In this document: piece by piece, positions 8,270 through 19,189 of the stretch | How the letters are laid out: each line of letters starts with the position of its first letter | Position numbering within the stretch: position 1 is the first letter of the stretch | NCBI RefSeq assembly: GCF_030486405.1 | Contig: NZ_CP129613.1 | Location: 1,984,001 to 2,048,000, forward strand | DNA: 64,000 nt | Direction: 5' to 3' | Origin: Mycolicibacterium sp. HK-90 | Lineage (GTDB): Bacteria > Actinomycetota > Actinomycetes > Mycobacteriales > Mycobacteriaceae | Notes under the pieces: generated by a model | Told to the model about the DNA's origin: nothing | Database searches by the model: none | Seen by the model: only the letters and a program-made list of their open reading frames with translations | Program-made: the position numbers and the translations under genes

Positions 8270-9865
8270 TCAGCGGCCCCCCTCGGCAATGGTCGGTGGT
8301 GCGCTGGGCACCGGGTCGCTCTGCCCGATGGTGGTCAGCGTGTGCTGCACCGCCGGATTGATCACATCCAGTGCGGGTTTGGGATAGACACCCAGGACCA
8401 GCAGGAGCGCGATCAACGGCGCCACCACCACCAGTTCGCGCGGCACCAGATCCCGGACCCGATGCTCGCCGTCGGCGAGCCCCTCGCGCACCGGGCCGGT
8501 CATCATCCGTTGATACATCCACAGGATGTAGAGGGCGGACAGCACCAGGGCGGTGGCCGCGAACACCGCGACCACCGGGTATCGCGTGAATGTGCCGATG
8601 AGAACCAGGAATTCGCTGATGAACGGAGCCAGGCCCGGCAATGACAACGTCGCCAACCCGGCGACCAGGAACGTGCCGGCGAGCACCGGCGCCACCTTCT
8701 GCACCCCGCCGTAGGCGTCGATCATCCGGGAACCGCGGCGGGACACCAGGAAACCGGCGATCAGGAAGAGGGCGGCCGTGGAGATCCCGTGGTTGATCAT
8801 GTACAGCGTCGAGCCGGACTGGCCCTGGCTGGTCATCACGAAGATCCCGAGGATGATGAACCCGAAGTGGGAGATCGACGTGTAGGCGATCAGGCGCATC
8901 ACGTCGTTCTGGCCGATCGCCAGGACCGCGCCGTAGACGATGCCGACCACCGCGAGCGTGACGACCAGCGGACGGAAATATGTTGACGGGTCGGGGAACA
9001 ACGGCAGGCAGTAGCGCAGCATTCCGAACGTGCCGACCTTGTCCATGATCGCCATCATCAACACCGCGCTGGCCGGGGTGGCCTCGACCGCGGCATCGGG
9101 CAGCCAGCGGTGGAACGGCCACAGCGGCGCCTTGACCGCGAAGGCGAACATGAAACCGAGGAACAGGAAGTTCGCCACCGCCGGGTTGATCACGAACTCG
9201 CCGGAGGAGACGGCGGCGACGATCGCCCGGAAATCAAAGGTGCCTGAATCGAACGCGTCGCTGCTCGCGGTCACCACGTACAGACCGATCACCGCGGCCA
9301 GCATCACCAGACCACCGAACAGGTTGTACAGCAGGAACTTCACCGCTGCCTTGGAAGCTCGAGCGCGATGTCCTCCGAATCCGCCGATCAAGAAGTACAT
9401 CGGGATCAGCATGGCCTCGAAGAACACGTAGAAGAGCAGGATGTCCAGCGCCACCAGCGACATGAACACCATGCCCTCGACGGCCAGCGTCAACGCCAGA
9501 TAGGCCTGCACCCCGCGGCCACCGAGACCGGTCTGATGTGTGGCGTCGTTCCAACCCGCGACGATCAGCAACGGCAGCAGTACCGCGGTGAGAATCACCA
9601 GGGCCAGCGCGATCCCGTCGACGCCGAGGATGTAACCGGTTCCGAAGGACGGGATCCACCGATGCGATTCGACGAACTGAAACTGCTGTCCACCGGGATC
9701 GAAGCCGACGGCCAGTACCGCGGCCAGACCCAGCGCCGCCAGCGAGACTGCCAGGGCCAGCCATTTCGCCAGCGTCCGCTGCGCTGCCGGCAGCAGCATC
9801 ACCAGCGCGGCGCCCACCGTCGGGGTCGCCCACAGCGCCGTCAGCCACGGGAATGTGCTCACCAC
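8270..9865 (-). CDS. nuoM: NADH-quinone oxidoreductase subunit M
   Basis: A 531-residue antiporter-like proton-pumping subunit of complex I. The core signature [25 protein letters not shown] and the channel lysine/glutamate environment are present, with many transmembrane segments. Tandem GTG codons at the 5' end (9865 and 9862) are both possible starts; the second overlaps the nuoL stop as GTGA, so translational coupling with nuoL is likely. Confidence 0.95.
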   Translation of the reverse strand: MVSTFPWLTALWATPTVGAALVMLLPAAQRTLAKWLALAVSLAALGLAAVLAVGFDPGGQQFQFVESHRWIPSFGTGYILGVDGIALALVILTAVLLPLLIVAGWNDATHQTGLGGRGVQAYLALTLAVEGMVFMSLVALDILLFYVFFEAMLIPMYFLIGGFGGHRARASKAAVKFLLYNLFGGLVMLAAVIGLYVVTASSDAFDSGTFDFRAIVAAVSSGEFVINPAVANFLFLGFMFAFAVKAPLWPFHRWLPDAAVEATPASAVLMMAIMDKVGTFGMLRYCLPLFPDPSTYFRPLVVTLAVVGIVYGAVLAIGQNDVMRLIAYTSISHFGFIILGIFVMTSQGQSGSTLYMINHGISTAALFLIAGFLVSRRGSRMIDAYGGVQKVAPVLAGTFLVAGLATLSLPGLAPFISEFLVLIGTFTRYPVVAVFAATALVLSALYILWMYQRMMTGPVREGLADGEHRVRDLVPRELVVVAPLIALLLVLGVYPKPALDVINPAVQHTLTTIGQSDPVPSAPPTIAEGGR

Positions 9866-11739
9866 AGTTGCACCGCCAGGATCGTCGCAACCACCAGGGC
9901 CGCTCCACCGAGCATCGAGAGGGCGTAGGACCGGGCGAAACCGGTTTGCAGTTGCCGCAACGCATCCGACGTTCGGGTGACGAGCGCGGCCAGCCCTCCG
10001 GCGGTGCCGTCCACCACCTTGTCGTCGACGGTGACCAGGGCCGCCGTCAAGGTCTGACCACCTCGCATGAACACCGCCTCGTTGAATGCGTCGCCGTACA
10101 GATCGCGGCGGGCGGCCACCGTCAACGCCGATCCGGCGGGCACGTCGGCCGGGACCGGCCGTTGTGCGTACATCCGGTAGGCCACCACGATGCCGACCGC
10201 CACGACGCTCAGCACGATCACCGTGACCACCCAGGCCGGGACCGCGTGGTGTGCCTCGTGGGTGCCGACCACGGGCTCGAGCCAGCGCGTCAGCGTGCCC
10301 CCGATCGCCAGCGCACCACCGGAGACCACCGAGCCGACGGCGAGCAGGATCATCGGCCAGGTCATGACGGCCGGCGCCTCGTGCGGGTGAACCCCGTCGG
10401 CCCAGCGTCTTTCGCCGAAGAACGTCATCAGCATCACTCGGGTCATGTAGAACGCGGTGATCCCGGCTCCCAGGATGGCCGCGCCACCGAGGATCACACC
10501 GCGAACGCCACCGGCGCCCAGTGCCGCCTCGATGATGCTGTCCTTCGAGAAGAAGCCCGCCAGCGGCGGCACCCCGATGATCGCCAGATAGCCGAGCCCG
10601 AACGTGGCGAACGTGATGGGCAGGACCTTGCGCAATCCGCCGTAGCGGCGCATGTCCACCTCGTCGTCCATGGCGTGCATGACGGATCCGGCGCCGAGGA
10701 ACAATCCGGCCTTGAAGAAGCCGTGGGTGAGCAGGTGCATGATAGCGAATGCGTAACCGGCGGGCCCGAGGCCCGCCGCCAGCACCATGTACCCGATCTG
10801 CGACATGGTCGACGCGGCAAGGGCTTTCTTGATGTCGTCCTTGGCGCAGCCGATGATCGCGCCGAACAGCAGGGTGACCGCCCCGACGATGACGACGCCG
10901 GTCTGGGCGCCCGGGGCCAGATCGAAGATCGGTCCGGACCGCACGATCAGATAGACACCGGCGGTGACCATGGTGGCGGCGTGGATCAGCGCCGACACCG
11001 GGGTCGGGCCCTCCATGGCGTCACCCAGCCAGGACTGCAGCGGCACCTGCGCCGATTTTCCGCACGCCCCCAGCAGCAACAGCAGCCCGATGGCGGTGAG
11101 TGTGGTCTCGCTCAATGCCGGTGCGGCGCTGAACACTCCGACGAACGAGATGGACCCGATGGTGGCGAACATGATCATCAGCGCGATGGCCAGGCCCATG
11201 TCACCGACCCGGTTGACGACGAACGCCTTCTTGGCCGCGGCGGCGGCCGACGGTTTGTGCGACCAGAAGCCGATCAGCAGATAGGACGCCAGGCCGACGC
11301 CTTCCCATCCGGCGTAGAGGCCCAGGTAGTTGTCGGCGAGCACGAGCAGCAGCATGGCCGCCAGGAACAGGTTGAGATAGGCGAAGAACCTTCTCCGATC
11401 CGGATCGTGCGCCATATAGCCGATCGAGTAGATGTGAATCAGCGAACCCACACCCGTGATCAGCAGAACGAAGCACACCGACAGCTGGTCGAGTTGCAGG
11501 CCGAAGTCGACCTGGAGACCACCTACCGGAACCCAGGAGAACAGGGATTCTGAGACCGCCCGCTGCTCACCGTGGCGACCCAGCATCTGGGTGAACAGCA
11601 CCGCCCCCACGGCGAAGGAGCCGAGGGCCGTCGCGCAACCCAGCAGATGTCCCCACCGGTCGGAGCGCCGGCCGCTCAGCAGCAATACCGCTGCGCCGAG
11701 GGCGGGGAGAGCGATCAGAAGCCACACCGGAATCGTCAT
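9859..11739 (-). CDS. nuoL: NADH-quinone oxidoreductase subunit L
   Basis: A 626-residue distal proton-pumping subunit of complex I with the long lateral helix expected at its C terminus. Recognisable blocks are [46 protein letters not shown] and GHMVTHGFFK-like [12 protein letters not shown]. Starts with ATG, 7 nt after the nuoK stop. Order and spacing are those of a classical actinobacterial nuo operon. Confidence 0.96.
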   Translation of the reverse strand: MTIPVWLLIALPALGAAVLLLSGRRSDRWGHLLGCATALGSFAVGAVLFTQMLGRHGEQRAVSESLFSWVPVGGLQVDFGLQLDQLSVCFVLLITGVGSLIHIYSIGYMAHDPDRRRFFAYLNLFLAAMLLLVLADNYLGLYAGWEGVGLASYLLIGFWSHKPSAAAAAKKAFVVNRVGDMGLAIALMIMFATIGSISFVGVFSAAPALSETTLTAIGLLLLLGACGKSAQVPLQSWLGDAMEGPTPVSALIHAATMVTAGVYLIVRSGPIFDLAPGAQTGVVIVGAVTLLFGAIIGCAKDDIKKALAASTMSQIGYMVLAAGLGPAGYAFAIMHLLTHGFFKAGLFLGAGSVMHAMDDEVDMRRYGGLRKVLPITFATFGLGYLAIIGVPPLAGFFSKDSIIEAALGAGGVRGVILGGAAILGAGITAFYMTRVMLMTFFGERRWADGVHPHEAPAVMTWPMILLAVGSVVSGGALAIGGTLTRWLEPVVGTHEAHHAVPAWVVTVIVLSVVAVGIVVAYRMYAQRPVPADVPAGSALTVAARRDLYGDAFNEAVFMRGGQTLTAALVTVDDKVVDGTAGGLAALVTRTSDALRQLQTGFARSYALSMLGGAALVVATILAVQLW

Positions 11740-11746
11740 GTTGCCC

Positions 11747-12046
11747 TTAGTGCTTCAACAGGCTGGCGTCGTCGACCGAGGCCGAATGGCGGGTACGGAA
11801 GATGGTCATGATGATCGCCAGGCCGACAACCACCTCGCAGGCGGCCACCACCATGGTGAAGAACGCCACCACCTGGCCGTCGAGATGACCGTGCATCCGG
11901 GAGAACGCCACGAACGCCAGGTTGGCGGCGTTGAGCATGAGCTCGACGCACATGAACATCACGATCGCGTTGCGCCGCAACAACACTCCTGCTGCGCCGA
12001 TGGTGAACAACAGGGCCGACAGGTAGAGATAGTTGTCGGGATTCAT
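11747..12046 (-). CDS. nuoK: NADH-quinone oxidoreductase subunit K
   Basis: A 99-residue small membrane subunit of complex I with three transmembrane helices and the conserved acidic residue in [16 protein letters not shown]. The ATG at 12046 gives 99 residues, the usual size; an in-frame GTG at 12058 overlapping the nuoJ stop is an alternative that would add four residues. Confidence 0.95.
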   Translation of the reverse strand: MNPDNYLYLSALLFTIGAAGVLLRRNAIVMFMCVELMLNAANLAFVAFSRMHGHLDGQVVAFFTMVVAACEVVVGLAIIMTIFRTRHSASVDDASLLKH

Positions 12047-12054
12047 CGCGTGCC

Positions 12055-12840
12055 TCACCCCTCACCGTTCGTCGGGTTACTGACCGTGCGCTGCGGCAGG
12101 ATGGCGCTGACCGACAACGCCGCATCGGAGCCATCGGGCAGCCGCGCCGGCACGTCGACGGCGTTGTGCCGGGCGTAGACACCGGGATTGGGCAACGGGG
12201 TCGGATGGCCCCCGCCCTGGAATCGTTCGATGGCCAGTTCGCGCTGGGTCTTGCGGTGCTGGAAGCGTTCCCGGTGCGCCAGCACCATCGCCCCCAGCGC
12301 CGCGGTGATCAGCAGGGTGCTGGTCAACTCGAACGCCCACAGGTAGCGAGTGAAGATCAGCATTGCCAGCCCCTCGACGTTGCCGCCGCTGTTGGCCGCG
12401 GCCAGCCCCGTGAACCCGGCCACGGAGACATTGCCGATTCCGGCGATGAGCAGGACGCCGAACCCGGCGCCCGCGGTGATCGCAGCAAGGCGTTGCCCGC
12501 GAAGTGTTTCGGCAAACGACTCGGACAGGTCGACGCCGATGAGCATCAGCACGAACAGGAACAGCATCATCACCGCACCGGTGTAGACCACGACCTGCAC
12601 CACGCCCAGGAACAACGCGTCCTGGGCGATGTAGAGCACCGCCAGTGCGATCATCGTGCAGGCCAGGAACACCGCGGAGTAGACCGCTTTCGGCGCGGCC
12701 ACCACGCCGATGGCGCCGAACAGCGCGACCGCCCCGAGAATCCAGAACAACACCGCCTCGGACGTCGACGTGCGGGCCGCACCTTCGGCAGCGAGAAGTG
12801 AAACATGCTCCGCCGCGGGCAGAATGAGGTCCGCCCTCAC
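12055..12840 (-). CDS. nuoJ: NADH-quinone oxidoreductase subunit J
   Basis: A 261-residue membrane subunit of complex I with five predicted transmembrane helices in its first 190 residues. The signature [20 protein letters not shown] is present. A hydrophilic C-terminal tail of about 70 residues is the usual actinobacterial extension. Its start overlaps the nuoI stop by 4 nt. Confidence 0.95.
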   Translation of the reverse strand: MRADLILPAAEHVSLLAAEGAARTSTSEAVLFWILGAVALFGAIGVVAAPKAVYSAVFLACTMIALAVLYIAQDALFLGVVQVVVYTGAVMMLFLFVLMLIGVDLSESFAETLRGQRLAAITAGAGFGVLLIAGIGNVSVAGFTGLAAANSGGNVEGLAMLIFTRYLWAFELTSTLLITAALGAMVLAHRERFQHRKTQRELAIERFQGGGHPTPLPNPGVYARHNAVDVPARLPDGSDAALSVSAILPQRTVSNPTNGEG

Positions 12841-13370
12841 TGGACGTCCTCGGTGAGCGGTTTGATCCGGCCGAGGTAGTAGTCGTCGTCGGTGCTGCCG
12901 GGCTCCATCTCATGGGGTGGCGCCTGCATCCCGGGTTGCAGCGGGGCGAGCAGTTTGTCCTTTCCCCAGATCAGGTCGGCCCGGTTGTCGTCGGCCATCT
13001 CGTACTGATTGGTCATCGTCAGCGCCCGGGTCGGGCAGGCCTCGATGCACAATCCGCACCCGATGCAACGCAGGTAGTTGATCTGATACACCCGGCCGTA
13101 GCGTTCCCCGGGCGAGAAGCGTTCGTCGGCGGTGTTGTCGGCACCTTCGACGAAGATCGCGTCGGCCGGGCAGGCCCACGCGCACAGTTCGCAGCCGATG
13201 CACTTCTCCAGGCCGTCGGGGTAGCGGTTGAGCTGGTGCCGGCCGTGATAACGCGGTGCGACCGGCCCCGGTTTCTCCGGATACTGCTCGGTGAGGGGCT
13301 TTTTGAACATCGACCCGAAGGTGACCCCGAATCCGGCCAGGGCGTCGAGGAACTTGGGCATCTTAGGCAT
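12837..13370 (-). CDS. nuoI: NADH-quinone oxidoreductase subunit I (2x[4Fe-4S])
   Basis: A 177-residue ferredoxin-like subunit that passes electrons from NuoG to NuoB in the peripheral arm. Two canonical cluster motifs, [12 protein letters not shown] and [12 protein letters not shown], are intact. The ATG at 13370 overlaps the nuoH stop by 8 nt. It is shorter at the N terminus than the M. tuberculosis protein as I recall it. Confidence 0.96.
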   Translation of the reverse strand: MPKMPKFLDALAGFGVTFGSMFKKPLTEQYPEKPGPVAPRYHGRHQLNRYPDGLEKCIGCELCAWACPADAIFVEGADNTADERFSPGERYGRVYQINYLRCIGCGLCIEACPTRALTMTNQYEMADDNRADLIWGKDKLLAPLQPGMQAPPHEMEPGSTDDDYYLGRIKPLTEDVQ

Positions 13371-14586
13371 CGACGGCCTCCTTCTCGGCATTCGGCAACG
13401 GCGGCACCGGATAGGCTCCGGCGCTCTGCTCCGGTGCGGGCTGAACGGTCTTGCCCCGCAGGGTCTTCCACAGCGCCACGGCCAACACCGCCACCACCAC
13501 GACCGCAGAGGTGACCAGACCGGTGGCCCAGTTGTGGTAACCGTGCTCGCGGAGGCTGTGCGTGATGGCGACGACCATGATCCAGACCAGCGACACCGGG
13601 ATCAGCACCTTCCAGCCCAGCGCCATGAACTGGTCGTAGCGCAGCCGGGGCAGGGTGGCACGCAGCCAGAAGTACAGGAACATGAAGGTCCACACCTTGG
13701 CGGTGAACCACAGCAGGGGCCACCAGCCGCTGTTGGCGCCCTCGATCAGGTTGAACGGGAACGGTGCGTGCCAACCGCCGAGGAACATCGTGGTGGCCAG
13801 GGCGGAGACGGTGGTCATGTTGACGTACTCGGCCAACATGAACATGGCGAACTTCAACGACGAGTACTCGGTGTGGAACCCGCCGACGAGTTCACCCTCG
13901 GCCTCGGGCAGATCGAAAGGCGCCCGGTTGGTTTCGCCCACCATCGACGTCACGTACACCAGGAACGACGGCAGCAGCAGGAACACATACCAGGTCCGGT
14001 CCTGGGCTGCCACGATGCCCGAGGTGGACATGGTGCCCGCGTACAGGAACACCGCGGCGAACGACAGGGCCATCGCGATCTCGTAGGAGATCACCTGGGC
14101 GCTGGATCGTAGGCCGCCGAGCAGCGGGTAGGTGGACCCGGAGGCCCAGCCGGCCAGCACGATGCCGTACACACCGATCGAGGTGACGGCCAGGATGTAC
14201 AACACCGCCACGGGCAGGTCGGTCAGCTGCAGCGCGGTGCGGTGGCCGAACACCGAAACCTCACCGCCCATCGGGATCACCGCGAACGCCATGAACGCGG
14301 GGATCACCGCAATGATCGGGGCCAGCAGGTAGATGGGCTTGTCCACGCCGGCCGGGGTGAGGCCTTCCTTGAGCGCGAGTTTGACGCCGTCGGCCAGGGA
14401 CTGCAGCAGGCCCCAGGGGCCGACCCGGTTGGGGCCGGGCCGCATCTGCATGCGGCCCAGCACCTTACGTTCGACCAGGATCGCCGCGAGCACGGTCAGC
14501 AGCAGGAAGACGAATACCCCGAGCGCCTTGGCCAGGATCAGCCACCACGGGTCATGACCGAACAGGGTGGGATCGGGGTAGGTCAT
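13363..14586 (-). CDS. nuoH: NADH-quinone oxidoreductase subunit H
   Basis: A 407-residue membrane subunit that helps form the quinone pocket. It has about eight transmembrane segments, the conserved [13 protein letters not shown] loop and the acidic loop [20 protein letters not shown]. The ATG overlaps the nuoG stop as ATGA. The C-terminal tail is hydrophilic, as in other mycobacteria. Confidence 0.96.
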   Translation of the reverse strand: MTYPDPTLFGHDPWWLILAKALGVFVFLLLTVLAAILVERKVLGRMQMRPGPNRVGPWGLLQSLADGVKLALKEGLTPAGVDKPIYLLAPIIAVIPAFMAFAVIPMGGEVSVFGHRTALQLTDLPVAVLYILAVTSIGVYGIVLAGWASGSTYPLLGGLRSSAQVISYEIAMALSFAAVFLYAGTMSTSGIVAAQDRTWYVFLLLPSFLVYVTSMVGETNRAPFDLPEAEGELVGGFHTEYSSLKFAMFMLAEYVNMTTVSALATTMFLGGWHAPFPFNLIEGANSGWWPLLWFTAKVWTFMFLYFWLRATLPRLRYDQFMALGWKVLIPVSLVWIMVVAITHSLREHGYHNWATGLVTSAVVVVAVLAVALWKTLRGKTVQPAPEQSAGAYPVPPLPNAEKEAVDA

Positions 14587-16982
14587 GAGGTCTGCCCGCT
14601 CGTGGCCCGTCCAATAGAGACGACAGCGCCGGGGGTCACCCCGAGCTGGCGGTGAATCGCCGATCCCGGGGAGTTGGTGGGCAGCCACACCACCCGGTCC
14701 GGCATGTCGGTCACGGCCAGCGGCAGCGTCGCTGATCCCCGTTCGGTGCCGACGGTCACCGGATCTCCCGGCGCGGCATCGAGTTCGGCGGCCGTGGCCG
14801 GGGAGAGCCGCACCACGGGACCGACCGCTGTGCCGGCCAGGAAGGGTTCGCCGTCCTGCAGCCGTCCGGCGTCGAGCAGCAGGCGCCAACTGGCCAGCAC
14901 GGCCTGGCCGGGTCCGGGGGTGACCGGAGGTGCAGGTGGCGCCGACGGTTCGGCGGCGCGGCGCCCGGCCCAGGGGCCGAGCCGGGCCAACTCGACGTCG
15001 GCGGCATCGGGACCGGTCAGGCCGAGATCGACACCGATCTCGTCGGCCAGATAGTGCAGCACCCGCAGGTCGGGGATCGCGTTGGTCTGCAGCGCGGGCT
15101 TGAAGGGGCGAATCCGCCCTTCCCAGTTGAGGTATGCGCCGGCCTTCTCCACCACCGGCGCCACCGGGAACACCACGTCGGCGAGCTCGGTGACCTCGCT
15201 TTCACGCAGTTCGAGACTGACCACGAACGGGGTGGCCCGCAATGCGGCCAGTGCGGTGGCCGGATCGGGCAGATCGGTGACCTCGACACCGCCGACGATG
15301 AGAGCCGAGAGCAATCCGTCTGCTGCCGCGGCCAATATCGCCCCGGTGTCCCGTCCCGGGGTGTCGGGCAGTTCGTCGGTGTGCCATACCGAGGCGGTCT
15401 GGGCGCGGGCGTCGGCGTCGTCGACGGGCCGTCCGCCGGGAAGCAGGTTCGGCAGGGCGCCGGCCTCCAGGGCGCCGCGCTCACCGGCCCGGCGGGGGAT
15501 CCAGGCCAGCCGTGCCCCGGTGTTCGCGGCCAACCGGAGCGCGGCCGACAAGGCACCCGGTGAGGTGGCCAACCGTTCCCCGACCAGGATCACCGCACCG
15601 GGGCGTCGCAACCGCTCGTCGGCCTCCAGTGTCTGCAGTGCGGCAGCTTCCGCCCCGGGCACCGTCGGGATCAGCGTGCCGGCCATCTTGGTCAGCCCAC
15701 GGCTCGCGAAGGGAGCAACAGAGAGCACCGTGACACCGTTCTTACGGGCTGCCTTGCGCAGCCGCAGGAAGACGATGGGTGATTCCTCTTCGGGCTCCAA
15801 CCCGGCCAGCAGCACCGTTGGTGCCTTCTCCAGTTCGGCGTAGCGCAGCGTCATCGGCTGCCCGGCGATCCGGGCGGCGAGGAACTCCGCCTCCTCCTCG
15901 GAGTGTGGGCGGGCCCGGAAGTCGATATCGTTGGTGCCCAGCACCATTCGGGCGAACTTCGAGTACGCGTAGGCGTCCTGCACGGTGCAACGGCCACCCA
16001 CCAACACACCGGTGTGCGCCCCCGCGTTCAGCAGGCCGGCCCCGGCGACCGTCAGCGCCTCCGACCACGAGGCCGGACGCAGGGCGCCGTTCTCACGGAT
16101 CAGCGGTGTGGTGATCCGGTCGCCGACGGTCGCGTAGGTGAAGGCCCAGCGGCCCTTGTCGCAGTTCCACTCCTCGTTGACCTCGGGGTCGTCGCCGGCG
16201 AGGCGGCGCAGGACTTTTCCGCGCCGGTGGTCGGTGCGCTGGGCGCAACCGGAGGCACAGTGCTCACAGACACTGGGGCTGGACACCAGGTCGAATGGCC
16301 GGGCCCGGAACCGGTATGCCGTACCGGTGAGAGCGCCGACCGGACAGATCTGCACGGTGTTGCCCGAGAAGTAGGACTGGAAGGGTTCACCCGGGGCGAT
16401 GCCGACCTGTTGCAGCGCACCGCGTTCCAGCAGTTCGATGAACGGGTCGCCGGCGATCTGCGCGGAGAACCGGGTGCAGCGCGCACACAGCACGCACCGC
16501 TCCCGGTCCAGCAGTACCTGCGAGGAGATGTTGATCGGCTTCGGGTAGGTGCGCTTGACGTCCTCGAACCGGGTTTCCGGGCGCCCGTTGGACATTGCCT
16601 GGTTCTGCAGTGGGCATTCGCCGCCCTTGTCGCAGACGGGACAGTCCAGCGGGTGGTTGATCAGCAGGAGTTCCATCACCCCGCGCTGGGCCTTGTCGGC
16701 CGCCTCGGAGCTGTACTGGGTGTGCACCACCATGTCCGGGCTGACCGTGGTGGTGCACGACGCCATCGGTTTGCGCTGCCCCTCCACCTCGACCAGGCAC
16801 TGCCGGCAGGCCCCCACCGGATCGAGCAGCGGGTGATCGCAGAACCGGGGAATCTGGATGCCCATCAGCTCGGCGGCACGGATCACCAACGTGCCCTTGG
16901 GAACACTGATCTCTTCGCCGTCGATGGTCAGCGACACCATCTCCACCGGCGGGGTGTCCTTGGTCGGCTCGGCCAGCGTCAT
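14583..16982 (-). CDS. nuoG: NADH-quinone oxidoreductase subunit G
   Basis: A 799-residue peripheral-arm subunit. Residues about 15-100 form a [2Fe-2S] ferredoxin domain ([15 protein letters not shown]), followed by the [12 protein letters not shown] region, further cysteine motifs ([22 protein letters not shown]) and a molybdopterin-oxidoreductase-like domain without obvious cofactor. It channels electrons from NuoE/F to NuoI. An AAGGAAAGGGGG Shine-Dalgarno run precedes the ATG. It is separated from nuoF by 89 nt that hold a strong hairpin, the largest gap within the operon. Confidence 0.96.
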   Translation of the reverse strand: MTLAEPTKDTPPVEMVSLTIDGEEISVPKGTLVIRAAELMGIQIPRFCDHPLLDPVGACRQCLVEVEGQRKPMASCTTTVSPDMVVHTQYSSEAADKAQRGVMELLLINHPLDCPVCDKGGECPLQNQAMSNGRPETRFEDVKRTYPKPINISSQVLLDRERCVLCARCTRFSAQIAGDPFIELLERGALQQVGIAPGEPFQSYFSGNTVQICPVGALTGTAYRFRARPFDLVSSPSVCEHCASGCAQRTDHRRGKVLRRLAGDDPEVNEEWNCDKGRWAFTYATVGDRITTPLIRENGALRPASWSEALTVAGAGLLNAGAHTGVLVGGRCTVQDAYAYSKFARMVLGTNDIDFRARPHSEEEAEFLAARIAGQPMTLRYAELEKAPTVLLAGLEPEEESPIVFLRLRKAARKNGVTVLSVAPFASRGLTKMAGTLIPTVPGAEAAALQTLEADERLRRPGAVILVGERLATSPGALSAALRLAANTGARLAWIPRRAGERGALEAGALPNLLPGGRPVDDADARAQTASVWHTDELPDTPGRDTGAILAAAADGLLSALIVGGVEVTDLPDPATALAALRATPFVVSLELRESEVTELADVVFPVAPVVEKAGAYLNWEGRIRPFKPALQTNAIPDLRVLHYLADEIGVDLGLTGPDAADVELARLGPWAGRRAAEPSAPPAPPVTPGPGQAVLASWRLLLDAGRLQDGEPFLAGTAVGPVVRLSPATAAELDAAPGDPVTVGTERGSATLPLAVTDMPDRVVWLPTNSPGSAIHRQLGVTPGAVVSIGRATSGQTS

Positions 16983-17001
16983 TCACGCCCCCTTTCCTTG
17001 G

Positions 17002-17061
17002 GCGAGCAGACACAAACTCGCACGACACGCCCGGGGAAAGTGCGATTTTGTGTCTGTTCGC
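17002..17061. repeat. Palindromic intergenic repeat, copy 2 (nuoF-nuoG)
   Basis: Arms 17002-17023 and 17040-17061 are 22 nt each and match at 20 positions, around a 16-nt loop. The core TTTTGTGTCTG(C/T)TCGC is shared with the element at 6634-6691. On the nuo mRNA it would fold as a strong stem between nuoF and nuoG. Confidence 0.75.
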
Positions 17062-17071
17062 GGTGAAACAT

Positions 17072-18388
17072 CTATGCACCCACCCCTTCGGTCGCCATCA
17101 GCGTCGAGGCGTGCGGGTCGAACGGACACCCGCCGTCGAGGTGTGTCACGTACTCGTCGCGGAAATACTTGATCGAGGAGATGATCGGGCTGGCCGCGCC
17201 GTCACCCAGGGCGCAGAACGACTTTCCGAAGATGCCGTCGGAGATGTCGAGCAGCTTGTCGATGTCGGCCGCAGTGCCCGCCCCGGATTCCAGCCGGGCG
17301 TAGATCTGGGCCAGCCAGTAGGTGCCCTCCCGGCACGGAGTGCACTTGCCGCAGGACTCGTGGGCGTAGAACTGGGTCCAGCGCCGGACCGCGCGCACCA
17401 CGCAGGTGGTCTCGTCGAAGATCTGCAGCGCCTTGGTGCCGAGCATGGAGCCCACGGAGGCCATGCCCTCGTAATCCAGTGGCACGTCGATGTGTTCGGT
17501 CGTCAGCAGCGGTGTCGAGGAACCGCCCGGGGTCCAGAACTTCAGGGTGTGGCCGTCGCGAACTCCGCCGGCGTAGTCGAGAAGTTCGCGCAGCGTGATG
17601 CCCAGCGGTGCCTCGTACTGCCCGGGCCGGTTGACGTGGCCGGACAACGAATACAGCGTGAATCCGGGGGATTTCTCCGAGCCCATCGACCGGAACCAGT
17701 CGATGCCGTTGACCAGGATCGGCGGCACACTGGCAATGGACTCGACGTTGTTGACCACCGTCGGGCAGGCATACAGGCCCGCGACTGCGGGAAACGGTGG
17801 ACGCAGGCGTGGTTGGCCCCGGCGGCCCTCCAGGGAATCCAGAAGCGCGGTCTCCTCACCGCAGATGTAGGCACCCGCGCCGGCGTGGACGGTCAAATCC
17901 AGGTCGAAACCCGACCCGAGGATGTCGGTGCCCAGATATCCGGCCGCATACGCCTCGGCGACCGCGGCCTGCAGGCGCCGCAGTACCGGTACCACCTCGC
18001 CGCGAACGTAGATGAACGCATGACGGGCCCGGATCGCATAGGCCGCGATGATCACCCCCTCCACCAGGAAGTGGGGTGTGGTCAGCATCAGCGGAATGTC
18101 CTTGCAGGTACCGGGTTCCGACTCGTCGGCGTTGACCACCAGGTAGTGCGGCTTGGCCCCGGCGCCCTCGTCGCCCTGTGGGATGAACGACCACTTGGTT
18201 CCGGTCGGGAACCCGGCACCGCCGCGACCGCGGAGCCCGGAATCCTTCACCAGCGCGATCACGTCATCCGGCGCCATCGCCAGGGCCTGTTGCAATCCTC
18301 GATAACCGTCATGCCGGAGGTAGGTGTCCAGTGTCCACGGTTCCGGCTCGTCCCAGAACCGGCTGAGTACCGGGGTCAGCGCCGTCAT
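17072..18388 (-). CDS. nuoF: NADH-quinone oxidoreductase subunit F (NADH/FMN binding)
   Basis: A 438-residue subunit that binds NADH and FMN and holds the N3 [4Fe-4S] cluster. The FMN loop GRGGAGFPTGTKW and the cluster motif SCGKCTPCREG are intact. The ATG at 18388 overlaps the nuoE stop as ATGA; the longer open frame upstream reads through nuoE out of frame and is not coding. Confidence 0.97.
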   Translation of the reverse strand: MTALTPVLSRFWDEPEPWTLDTYLRHDGYRGLQQALAMAPDDVIALVKDSGLRGRGGAGFPTGTKWSFIPQGDEGAGAKPHYLVVNADESEPGTCKDIPLMLTTPHFLVEGVIIAAYAIRARHAFIYVRGEVVPVLRRLQAAVAEAYAAGYLGTDILGSGFDLDLTVHAGAGAYICGEETALLDSLEGRRGQPRLRPPFPAVAGLYACPTVVNNVESIASVPPILVNGIDWFRSMGSEKSPGFTLYSLSGHVNRPGQYEAPLGITLRELLDYAGGVRDGHTLKFWTPGGSSTPLLTTEHIDVPLDYEGMASVGSMLGTKALQIFDETTCVVRAVRRWTQFYAHESCGKCTPCREGTYWLAQIYARLESGAGTAADIDKLLDISDGIFGKSFCALGDGAASPIISSIKYFRDEYVTHLDGGCPFDPHASTLMATEGVGA

Positions 18389-19128
18389 GAGGTCGGGCCT
18401 GACGCCTCGGGGGTGGACATTCCGCGTTTGCGGGCTTCGCGCAACCCGGCGAGTGTGGCCGCGCCGGGAGCTCCGCCGGGAACGTGCGGGTCGCCGAGCC
18501 CGGCCAGGGTGCGCGCGGTTTCCCGGAAGGTGCACAGCGGTGCCCCGCGGGTGGGTGCCGGCGGCGTCCCGCCGCGCAGTCCGTCCACGAGATCCCTTGC
18601 TGACGAAGGAGTCTGGTTGTCGTAGAACTCCCAATTGACCATCACGACCGGGGCGTAATCACAGGCCGCGTTGCATTCGATGTGCTCGAGGGTGACCCTG
18701 GCACTTCCATCAGCGGAGTCCGTGGTTTCCCCGGCGTGGATGCCCAGATGCTCCTGCAACGCATCCAGGATCGCGTCGCCACCCATGATCGCGCACAACG
18801 TGTTGGTGCACACCCCGACGAGGTAGTCGCCCGTCGGGGTGCGCCGGTACATCGAGTAGAACGTGGCCACCGCGGTGACCTCGGCCTCGGTCAGCTTCAA
18901 CAACGTTGCGCAGAAGCCGATCCCGGCCGGGGTGAGGCAACCGTCCTCGGCCTGGACCAGGTGCAGCAACGGGAGCAGCGCGGAGCGGGCGTCGGGATAG
19001 CGGCCGAGGATCTGCTCGGCGTCGGAGGACAGCCGCGCCGTCACGTCGTCCGGATATGCCACGGGCCCGTTGATCGGCGGGCCCGCTTCATCGGGGCGCT
19101 GCCCCAGCTGAATGAAAACTTCAGTCAT
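18385..19128 (-). CDS. nuoE: NADH-quinone oxidoreductase subunit E
   Basis: A 247-residue thioredoxin-like [2Fe-2S] subunit of complex I. The four cysteine ligands lie in CTNTLCAIMGG and CNAACDYAPV. The start ATG at 19128 is preceded by GAGGAGA, which itself lies in the second copy of a 27-nt tandem repeat. The same frame stays open through the repeat to the nuoD stop, but the ribosome site argues for this start. Confidence 0.95.
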   Translation of the reverse strand: MTEVFIQLGQRPDEAGPPINGPVAYPDDVTARLSSDAEQILGRYPDARSALLPLLHLVQAEDGCLTPAGIGFCATLLKLTEAEVTAVATFYSMYRRTPTGDYLVGVCTNTLCAIMGGDAILDALQEHLGIHAGETTDSADGSARVTLEHIECNAACDYAPVVMVNWEFYDNQTPSSARDLVDGLRGGTPPAPTRGAPLCTFRETARTLAGLGDPHVPGGAPGAATLAGLREARKRGMSTPEASGPTS

Positions 19129-19132
19129 CCGT

Positions 19133-19189
19133 GCTGTCTCCTCTTCGCGCAAGCGCTCACAGGCTGTTTCTTCTTCGCGCAAGCGCTCA
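19133..19189 (-). repeat. Tandem repeat carrying the nuoE ribosome binding site
   Basis: Two 27-nt copies (19163-19189 and 19133-19159) with a 30-nt period fill the nuoD-nuoE gap. On the coding strand each begins TGAGCGCTTGCGCGAAGA and ends ACAGC; they differ at two positions, where the copy next to nuoE has G and so creates GAGGAGA. The period is a multiple of three, so the nuoE frame stays open. Confidence 0.75.

Noticed and set aside
9853-11553. A 566-codon open frame on the plus strand
   Set aside because: Antisense to nuoL; His/Gln/Gly-rich composition typical of shadows in high-GC DNA.
17048-18625. A 525-codon open frame on the plus strand
   Set aside because: Antisense to nuoF; no domain and no ribosome site.
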